6,991 bases of DNA from an uncultured Prevotellaceae bacterium (GTDB lineage Bacteria; Bacteroidota; Bacteroidia; Bacteroidales; Bacteroidaceae), in contig CAMZHP010000175.1 in assembly GCA_947306845.1 (NCBI GenBank), forward strand, positions 1 to 6,991, in the 5' to 3' direction. The notes beneath the pieces are model-generated. The model was not told the DNA's origin, ran no database searches, and saw only the letters and a program-made list of their open reading frames with translations. Below are positions 1 through 4,314 of this stretch, piece by piece. Each line of letters begins with the position of its first letter. Positions within the stretch are counted from its first letter, which is position 1. A program made the translations under genes and the position numbers.

Positions 1-8
1 TCCCAAAT

Positions 9-1118
9 ATGGACAAAGAAATCAAAAGAATCGTACTGACAGGCGGACCCTGCGCAGGAAAGACCACGGCGCTGGTCAAGGTAATAGAACATTTCTCGAG
101 CAGAGGTTACAAGGTGTTCACTATTCCTGAAGTACCGACCTTGTTCAGTCAGGCTGGCATGAATTACCTGACACCCAACAAAGGATTGTTCTACCAAGGT
201 GAGAAGGCAACCCTTGAGATACAGCTCGCGTTGGAGGACAAATTCCTCAGAATGGCTGAGGAGTGCGAGGAACCCACGCTCATCGTGTGCGACAGGGGAG
301 CCATGGACATATCAGCATATATGACTCCCGAAATGTGGGAGGAGATTACACAATCGCTGGGTGTTACCACCAGTCAACTGCGTGACCAGCGTTATGACGC
401 CATACTCCATCTCGTCTCAGCCGCAGACGGAGCCGAGCAGTTCTACACCACCAGCAACAATGCACAGAGATACGAGAAGATGGACGAGGAAGGGCTCCAG
501 CAGGCCCGCTTGCTCGACAAAAAGGTCATCAATGCCTGGACAGGGCACTCGCGCCTGAGAGTCATCAACAACCACGAGGACTTTGACAAGAAACTCAATC
601 GTGTGCTGAGGGAAATCTCAGCTGTGCTCGGACTCCCCCAGGCCATCGAGGAGGAGAGAAAATACATCGTAGAACTGATGGGCGAGCTGCCCGACAGCAT
701 CGTCAGCGAAATCACCCAGACCTACCTCGTGGCAGAGCCCGGGTGTGAGGTGAGGCTGCGCAGGAGAGGATGGCATGGCAAGTATGTGAATGTGCATACT
801 ACCAAAACACCGATATCAGACGTGGAATATGTGCAGACCGAACGCCAAATCAGCAACAACCTCTATAGTTCGCTTCTACAACAGGCCGATCCCTATAGGC
901 AGACTATCAGGAAGACACGGCGCAGCTTCATCTGGAAGGGGCAGTATTTCGAGCTCGATGAGTTCCAGGCTCCCGTGCCGGGCCTCCTCATTCTTGAGAC
1001 AAAGGGGGTGGCTTCTGACGAATCGGTGAAGTTCCCGCCATTCATTAGGGTCATAGAGGACATCACAGGCAACAAACGATATTACAACTACAATATCGCG
1101 TTGTGCAAGAGCAACTGA
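9..1118 (+). CDS. P-loop NTPase fused to a CYTH domain (TTD14-like)
   Basis: A 369-residue cytoplasmic protein with two domains. The N-terminal half (about 5-205) is an AAA_28-type P-loop NTPase: Walker A is GGPCAGKTT (residues 12-20, Lys18) and a Walker B-like strand reads LIVCDRGAMD (91-100, Asp95). The C-terminal half (about 213-365) is a CYTH domain. It has the ExExK signature at 214-218 (EEERK), the basic strand VRLRRRG (248-254), TKTP (265-268), ELDEF (315-319) and LLILETKG (326-333). CYTH domains form a tunnel that binds triphosphate-containing ligands with metal ions. The same architecture is known in the Drosophila protein TTD14. Neither motif set is damaged, so both halves may be active. 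The substrate in bacteria is unknown to me; hydrolysis or sensing of a nucleotide or polyphosphate is inference. The start ATG is 9 bases into the window, so its promoter lies outside. No signal peptide or membrane segment is seen. Confidence 0.9.
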   Translation: MDKEIKRIVLTGGPCAGKTTALVKVIEHFSSRGYKVFTIPEVPTLFSQAGMNYLTPNKGLFYQGEKATLEIQLALEDKFLRMAEECEEPTLIVCDRGAMDISAYMTPEMWEEITQSLGVTTSQLRDQRYDAILHLVSAADGAEQFYTTSNNAQRYEKMDEEGLQQARLLDKKVINAWTGHSRLRVINNHEDFDKKLNRVLREISAVLGLPQAIEEERKYIVELMGELPDSIVSEITQTYLVAEPGCEVRLRRRGWHGKYVNVHTTKTPISDVEYVQTERQISNNLYSSLLQQADPYRQTIRKTRRSFIWKGQYFELDEFQAPVPGLLILETKGVASDESVKFPPFIRVIEDITGNKRYYNYNIALCKSN

Positions 1119-1139
1119 AAGGCTTAAAATTGCCTTTTT
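1117..1139 (+). terminator. Intrinsic terminator of the NTPase-CYTH gene
   Basis: A stem of AAAGGC (1118-1123) pairs with GCCTTT (1132-1137) around the loop TTAAAATT, and the T tract runs to 1139. The left arm begins in the stop codon (TGA 1116-1118), so transcription should end almost at once after the gene. The stem is short; further T-rich sequence (1141-1153) may help release. Confidence 0.65.
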
Positions 1140-1216
1140 CATTCCTTTATTTATCCAAAAAGGAAAAAAATGTGCTTTTCCCATGTTTTTTGTGATGGAA
1201 AATGAGGATGATATTA

Positions 1217-1238
1217 TTTTTTTGCTTATATTTGCACC
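1217..1238 (+). promoter_or_regulatory. Bacteroidetes-type promoter element of an orphan transcript
   Basis: TATATTTG (1227-1234) matches the Bacteroidetes -7 consensus TAnnTTTG exactly. It sits in a longer string, seven T, then GCTTA, two bases, TTTGCACC, which recurs at the truA promoter. No good TTTG is found about 20 bases upstream; the nearest clear one (1189-1192) is too far, so the -33 part is weak. The start point would be near 1238-1242. Confidence 0.5.
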
Positions 1239-1254
1239 TGATAAGACCTACACA

Positions 1255-1320
1255 ATGTGTGAAGCATTCGATTCATGTTCATATAACAAAATAATGTTCT
1301 CCAATTGTTTTAGGTATTAG
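1255..1320 (+). CDS. Possible 21-residue small ORF (doubtful)
   Basis: ATG at 1255 opens 21 codons ending in TAG (1318-1320). The peptide begins MCEAFDSCSY and has three Cys. It lies about 15 bases after the predicted transcript start and before the terminator at 1359, so it could be a leader peptide or tiny protein. There is no ribosome-binding site, no membrane segment and no homology I recognise. A frame of this length is common by chance. Confidence 0.12.
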   Translation: MCEAFDSCSYNKIMFSNCFRY

Positions 1321-1353
1321 GCTTTATAATCAATAGAGTGTAATTTTTCTTGG

Positions 1354-1397
1354 AAATGAGCGCCGCTGTCTGTGAAAGATCGCGGCGCTTTTCATTT
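1354..1397 (+). terminator. Strong intrinsic terminator upstream of truA
   Basis: Perfect 8-bp arms AGCGCCGC (1359-1366) and GCGGCGCT (1382-1389) enclose a 15-base loop, and TTT follows. The outer bases AAATG (1354-1358) can pair with CATTT (1393-1397) across a T bulge. The arms are much richer in GC than the surrounding sequence. It ends the predicted orphan transcript and insulates truA from upstream reading. Confidence 0.7.
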
Positions 1398-1434
1398 GGG
1401 GAACTGTGGTGAGAGGCGATTTTCCCATCCATGT

Positions 1435-1466
1435 TTTCCGTTCATCGTTTTTTTTGCTTACTTTTG
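1435..1466 (+). promoter_or_regulatory. truA promoter, Bacteroidetes -33/-7 type
   Basis: The -7 element TACTTTTG (1459-1466) fits TAnnTTTG exactly. A -33-like TTTC (1435-1438, one mismatch to TTTG) lies 20 bases upstream of it, the usual distance. An eight-T run precedes the -7 element. The expected start point, about 1469-1475, falls just before the ATG at 1477. Confidence 0.65.
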
Positions 1467-1476
1467 CACCGCGGAT

Positions 1477-2211
1477 ATGAATAGATATTTCATCACTTTC
1501 CAGTACGACGGGACGGCTTACCACGGATGGCAGGTACAGCCCAATGGCCATTCCGTGCAGGCTGAGCTGCAGAATGCTCTGTCCACACTTCTCAGGATAC
1601 CCTGCGAAGTGGTGGGGGCAGGGCGCACAGATGCAGGGGTACATGCCTCAATGATGGTGGCGCATATCGACCTGGACTGCAGCATCGATTGTCAGCAGGT
1701 GGCCTACCGGCTCAACCGCATCCTGCCACACGACATCGCCGTGCTCGGCATCAGACCCGTGGATAGCAGTATGCACGCCCGATTCAGTGCGGTGGAGCGC
1801 ACATACCATTATTATATACATACCCGCAAAGATCCCTTTGCCTGGCATTATTCATGCTATATTCCCTATACGCTGGATTTTGATGCCATGAATGAGGCGG
1901 GGCAACTCCTCACTACCTACGCGGACTTTGGCGCTTTCTGCAAGAGCCATACGGATGTGAAAACCACCCTGTGCAAAGTCACTGAGGTGAGGTGGGAGCG
2001 CCTTGAGCCTCACCAATACAGACTGACCATCACAGCCAACCGTTTTCTGCGCAATATGGTCAGAGCGGTGGTGGGCACCCTGATAGACGTGGGAAGGGGC
2101 AGGATATCGCTCGACGAACTGCGTGGCATCGTCGAAAGCAGGAAACGCACCCAAGCAGGGGAGAGTATGCCGGCCCACGCGCTTTTCCTGCATGAGGTGA
2201 AATATGAATGA
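1477..2211 (+). CDS. truA: tRNA pseudouridine(38-40) synthase TruA
   Basis: TruA converts uridines 38-40 of the tRNA anticodon stem-loop to pseudouridine in the cytoplasm. The 244-residue product is near the family size (E. coli about 270). It opens with the typical strand FQYDGTAYHGWQ (8-19). The catalytic motif GAGRTDAGVHA (47-57) carries the nucleophile Asp52. ARFSAVERTYHYYI (101-114), the FLRNMVRAVVGTL helix (190-202) and the closing MPAHALFLHEV (231-241) also fit. The frame is open back to an ATG at 1372, but that start would sit inside the upstream terminator and ahead of the promoter, and would add 35 non-conserved residues. ATG 1477 is therefore chosen. The DMT transporter gene begins 9 bases after the stop, so the two probably form an operon. 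Confidence 0.96.
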   Translation: MNRYFITFQYDGTAYHGWQVQPNGHSVQAELQNALSTLLRIPCEVVGAGRTDAGVHASMMVAHIDLDCSIDCQQVAYRLNRILPHDIAVLGIRPVDSSMHARFSAVERTYHYYIHTRKDPFAWHYSCYIPYTLDFDAMNEAGQLLTTYADFGAFCKSHTDVKTTLCKVTEVRWERLEPHQYRLTITANRFLRNMVRAVVGTLIDVGRGRISLDELRGIVESRKRTQAGESMPAHALFLHEVKYE

Positions 2212-2220
2212 TTCTTTGAC

Positions 2221-3138
2221 ATGTGGCTGATTCTCGCTTTTCTCTCAGCGGCTTTGCTGGGATGTTATGATTCTTTCAAGAAGAGGGCATTGGGAAACAA
2301 TGCCGTCATCCCCGTGCTCTTCCTCAACACGCTCTTCTGTTCGCTCATCTTCTTGCCTTTCATCCTGCTGAGCCGTCACACACAAGTGCTCGACGGAACT
2401 CCATTTTACGTGGTTGAGGCAGGATGGGAGAGCCATCGATACATCATTGCCAAGAGTGTCATCGTGCTGCTCTCGTGGCTCTTCGGATATTTCGGCATGA
2501 AACATCTGCCACTTACCATCGTGGGACCCATCAATGCCACGCGACCCGTGATGGTGCTGCTGGGCGCCATGCTGGTCTTTGGCGAAAAACTCAATATCTG
2601 GCAGTGGATAGGAGTCACACTGGCTGTCATTTCATTTTTCATGCTTAGCAGGAGCGGACGAAAGGAGGGCATTGACTTCAAACACGACAAGTGGATCTAT
2701 TTTGTCGTGCTCTCTGCCATGCTCGGCGCCCTCAGTGGTCTTTATGACAAATATCTCATGGCGGATGAGGAAAACGGTGGGGTGGGGCTCGGCCGAATGT
2801 TGGTGCAGAGCTGGTACAACATCTACCAATGTGCCATGATGCTGGCTGTGCTGCTCCTCGCATGGTGGCCCCAGCGCAGGCATTCCACTCCTTTCAAGTG
2901 GCATTGGAGCATCATCTTGGTCAGCATCTACCTTAGCGCGGCAGACTTCATCTACTTCCATGCGCTCAGCTTGCCGGGTGCCATGATTTCCATTGTCTCC
3001 ATGGTGAGAAGGGGAAGCGTGTTGGTGTCATTCCTCTTCGGGGCGCTCTTCTTCCATGAGAAAAACCTCCGAAGCAAGGTGGTTGACCTGTTGCTCGTGC
3101 TCCTGGGAATGGTTTTCCTGTATATTGGAACAAATTGA
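2221..3138 (+). CDS. EamA/DMT-family transporter, ten membrane helices
   Basis: A 305-residue inner-membrane protein of the drug/metabolite transporter superfamily. About ten hydrophobic segments are visible (near 1-17, 28-50, 76-93, 98-119, 127-143, 159-175, 193-216, 229-247, 252-275 and 285-302). They form two EamA repeats, 1-143 and 158-302. Each repeat ends in a typical pattern: RPVMVLLGAMLVFGEKL (108-124) followed by a terminal helix, and RRGSVLVSFLFGALFFHEK (263-281) followed by another. Family members export or import amino acids, nucleosides or other small molecules; the substrate cannot be read from sequence. The ATG is 9 bases after the truA stop, suggesting co-transcription, although a metabolic link to tRNA modification is not evident. 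No terminator is seen after its stop. Confidence 0.9.
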   Translation: MWLILAFLSAALLGCYDSFKKRALGNNAVIPVLFLNTLFCSLIFLPFILLSRHTQVLDGTPFYVVEAGWESHRYIIAKSVIVLLSWLFGYFGMKHLPLTIVGPINATRPVMVLLGAMLVFGEKLNIWQWIGVTLAVISFFMLSRSGRKEGIDFKHDKWIYFVVLSAMLGALSGLYDKYLMADEENGGVGLGRMLVQSWYNIYQCAMMLAVLLLAWWPQRRHSTPFKWHWSIILVSIYLSAADFIYFHALSLPGAMISIVSMVRRGSVLVSFLFGALFFHEKNLRSKVVDLLLVLLGMVFLYIGTN

Positions 3139-3160
3139 AAAAAGAATGATAAAAAAACGA

Positions 3161-3188
3161 ATATCTATTAAACCTTTTATCAAGATAT
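3161..3188. repeat. Short inverted repeat ATATCT/AGATAT before the envelope pair
   Basis: ATATCT (3161-3166) and AGATAT (3183-3188) are perfect inverted copies separated by 16 bases in the 75-base gap between the transporter and the next gene. It could be a protein-binding site or a weak hairpin. AT-rich DNA gives such matches by chance, and no -7 consensus promoter is visible beside it. Confidence 0.2.
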
Positions 3189-3213
3189 CCGTCAAAAAAG
3201 TAAAATCACAAAA

Positions 3214-3594
3214 ATGACTGACAAAACTGATCATACATTTATGAATCCCAAAAGACCGTTCACCGTGCCCGAAGGCTATTTCGAAAGCCTCACCGACAGG
3301 GTGATGAGCAACATACCCGCCAATGAGGTGCGTATGTTCACGAAGGAGGAGCCGGAAAGGCGCTTCAGATGGCAGCGCTATGCTGCTGCCGCTGCTGTGG
3401 TGGCTGCCATCTTCGGCGCAGGACTCTATTTCGGGCATCATACAGTGGCTGAGCCACAGACTGCCGCGACAGTGGCTGTCGCTGAGCACAGCAACGACAA
3501 CTCTGGTGCTGCCTATGGCAGCGATTTCGACAATGTCGCCGACTACATCATGTGCGACGACTATGAACTCTATGCGTATCTTAACAATGAATAG
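3214..3594 (+). CDS. One-helix membrane protein with FTVPEGYF motif, possible anti-sigma-like partner
   Basis: A 126-residue protein with no N-terminal signal peptide. The cytoplasmic part (1-53) carries FTVPEGYFESL (16-26), a motif I associate with small Bacteroidetes proteins encoded next to ECF sigma factors. One membrane helix follows (about 55-73, Ala/Val-rich), then a low-complexity segment (75-103). The C-terminus is acidic and Tyr-rich (104-126, ending YELYAYLNNE). The topology, cytoplasm-helix-periplasm, is that of an anti-sigma or signalling membrane protein, but no known anti-sigma domain is visible. The next gene starts directly after its TAG stop, so the two are translated as a pair. 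The upstream transporter has no visible terminator and this gene has no clear promoter, so read-through from truA is possible. The function is inferred from topology and neighbours only. Confidence 0.75.
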   Translation: MTDKTDHTFMNPKRPFTVPEGYFESLTDRVMSNIPANEVRMFTKEEPERRFRWQRYAAAAAVVAAIFGAGLYFGHHTVAEPQTAATVAVAEHSNDNSGAAYGSDFDNVADYIMCDDYELYAYLNNE

Positions 3595-4074
3595 ATGATG
3601 AAGATGAAAAGGCATCTTGTGCTCTCTATCGCATTCTTGATGATGGCATGTGCGGCATGGGCACAGGGAATGCCCAGGTTTGACCCTGCTAAATTCCGCG
3701 CTGAACTGGAAAAGTTCATCACCGTGGAGGCATGCCTCACCCCGACAGAGGCAGCCAAGTTCTTTCCCCTTTATGAGGAGATGAACAAGAAGCAAAGGGC
3801 TCTCTTCCGACAGATGCGAGAACTGCAGCGCATGAAACCCGCCGACGAGGAGGCATGCAGGCAGGCTATCGCAGAGTCTGACCGCATCGAACTGGAGATG
3901 AAGCAACTGCAGGCCAACTACCATACGCGGTTTCTAACGATCATTCCCGCTTCCAAACTCTATGATGTCATCAGGGCTGAAGGGCGGTTCCACCGTCAGG
4001 CAGTGAAAAATGCAGCACGACCTCCGTTCTTCCCAGGAGGACAGAGAGGACCACAGGGCCACAGAAGACACTGA
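3595..4074 (+). CDS. Secreted Spy/CpxP-like protein (LTxxQ-type helical fold)
   Basis: A 159-residue protein with a signal peptide (basic MKRH, hydrophobic core, probable cleavage after Ala23 in AWA-QG). A Cys at 19 follows MMA, but this is a poor lipobox, so a soluble periplasmic form is favoured. The mature part is helical and charged. LTPTEAAKFFPLYEEM (48-63) matches the LTPxEA..F.P.Y motif of Bacteroidetes Spy/CpxP-like proteins, and a second conserved-looking block, FLTIIPASKLYDVIRAEGRF (113-132), follows. Relatives in E. coli are periplasmic stress chaperones or sensors; Bacteroidetes versions are often annotated as sensors linked to ECF sigma factors. The tail (141-159) is rich in Pro, Gly, Arg and His. 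ATG 3595 abuts the previous stop codon; internal ATGs at 3598 and 3604 are alternative starts that leave the signal peptide intact. Confidence 0.8.
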   Translation: MMKMKRHLVLSIAFLMMACAAWAQGMPRFDPAKFRAELEKFITVEACLTPTEAAKFFPLYEEMNKKQRALFRQMRELQRMKPADEEACRQAIAESDRIELEMKQLQANYHTRFLTIIPASKLYDVIRAEGRFHRQAVKNAARPPFFPGGQRGPQGHRRH

Positions 4075-4100
4075 TCACTATTTGCAGATACACAGCAAGC

Positions 4101-4131
4101 AAGTCCCTTCTCAAACGAGAGGGGGCTTTTT
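4101..4131 (+). terminator. Intrinsic terminator after the Spy-like gene
   Basis: AAGTCCCTTCTC (4101-4112) pairs with GAGAGGGGGCTT (4117-4128), including two G-U pairs, around the tetraloop AAAC. A run of five T (4127-4131) starts within the stem foot. It is the strongest hairpin in this part of the window and separates the envelope pair from gyrA. Confidence 0.85.
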
Positions 4132-4187
4132 CTATGTCTGTTTCAAAACTAAATATTCTTAATTTTCTCAAGTTTTTCACCCTTTTC

Positions 4188-4219
4188 TTTTTCCAAGTCC
4201 GAAAATAGTCGTAATTTTA
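4188..4219 (+). promoter_or_regulatory. Candidate gyrA promoter
   Basis: TAATTTTA (4212-4219) matches TAnnTTTG except for the last base. A T-rich -33-like TTTT (4188-4191) lies 20 bases upstream. Transcription would start near 4225, giving a gyrA leader of roughly 90 bases that contains a small GCC/GGC hairpin (4251-4263). Another -7-like string, TAATTTTC (4160-4167), lacks a -33 partner. Confidence 0.4.
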
Positions 4220-4314
4220 CACCTTGAAACGCGGGAAAAACGCTCAGAATGCCTTAAAATGGCCTCTACGGCGATTTTTGACTCCCGGGGAACTTATCAA
4301 CCCAAAACAAGAAA

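Larger units (their letters stand above)
1240..1397 (+). ncRNA. Candidate small RNA or leader RNA between promoter and terminator
   Basis: The stretch from the -7 element at 1227-1234 to the hairpin terminator at 1359-1392 makes a self-contained transcription unit of about 155 nt. It does not overlap a recognised gene, and truA has its own promoter further down. I do not recognise an RNA family (not tmRNA, RNase P or a riboswitch known to me). Near the 5' end is a palindrome, ACACA-A-TGTGT (1250-1260). The middle is AT-rich, and the terminator is the only strong fold I can see. Alternatives are a leader with an attenuator that once served truA, a tiny coding gene (1255-1320), or a chance promoter match in front of a stray terminator. 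Ends are approximate. Confidence 0.3.
1119..1476. other. 358-base intergenic region without a clear protein gene
   Basis: It contains, in order, the terminator of the upstream gene, an AT-rich stretch, a -7-type promoter element (1227-1234), a 21-codon open frame (1255-1320), a strong GC-rich hairpin terminator (1359-1392) and the truA promoter (1435-1466). No longer open frame with recognisable protein features was seen. A weak GGAAAA/TTTTCC inverted repeat (1162-1167 and 1176-1181) lies in the AT-rich part, with no assigned role. Confidence 0.7.

Noticed and set aside
876..1184. 102-codon antisense open frame at the end of the NTPase-CYTH gene
   Set aside because: It overlaps conserved CYTH motifs on the + strand, and its product has no recognisable features.
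1325..1330. TATAAT string resembling an E. coli -10 box
   Set aside because: Bacteroidota primary sigma factors use TAnnTTTG rather than TATAAT, there is no fitting -35, and the site lies just before a terminator in AT-rich DNA.
1372..1476. N-terminal extension of the truA frame from ATG 1372
   Set aside because: It would begin inside the loop of a terminator hairpin and upstream of the promoter at 1435-1466, and it adds 35 residues with no TruA character. ATG 1477 places the conserved YDGT..GWQ strand at the usual distance from the start.
3028..3924. 298-codon antisense open frame on the - strand
   Set aside because: It runs across parts of three + strand genes, including two with clear protein features, and its translation is a Cys/His/Leu-rich mixture with no domain pattern. 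It is a by-product of codon bias on the other strand.
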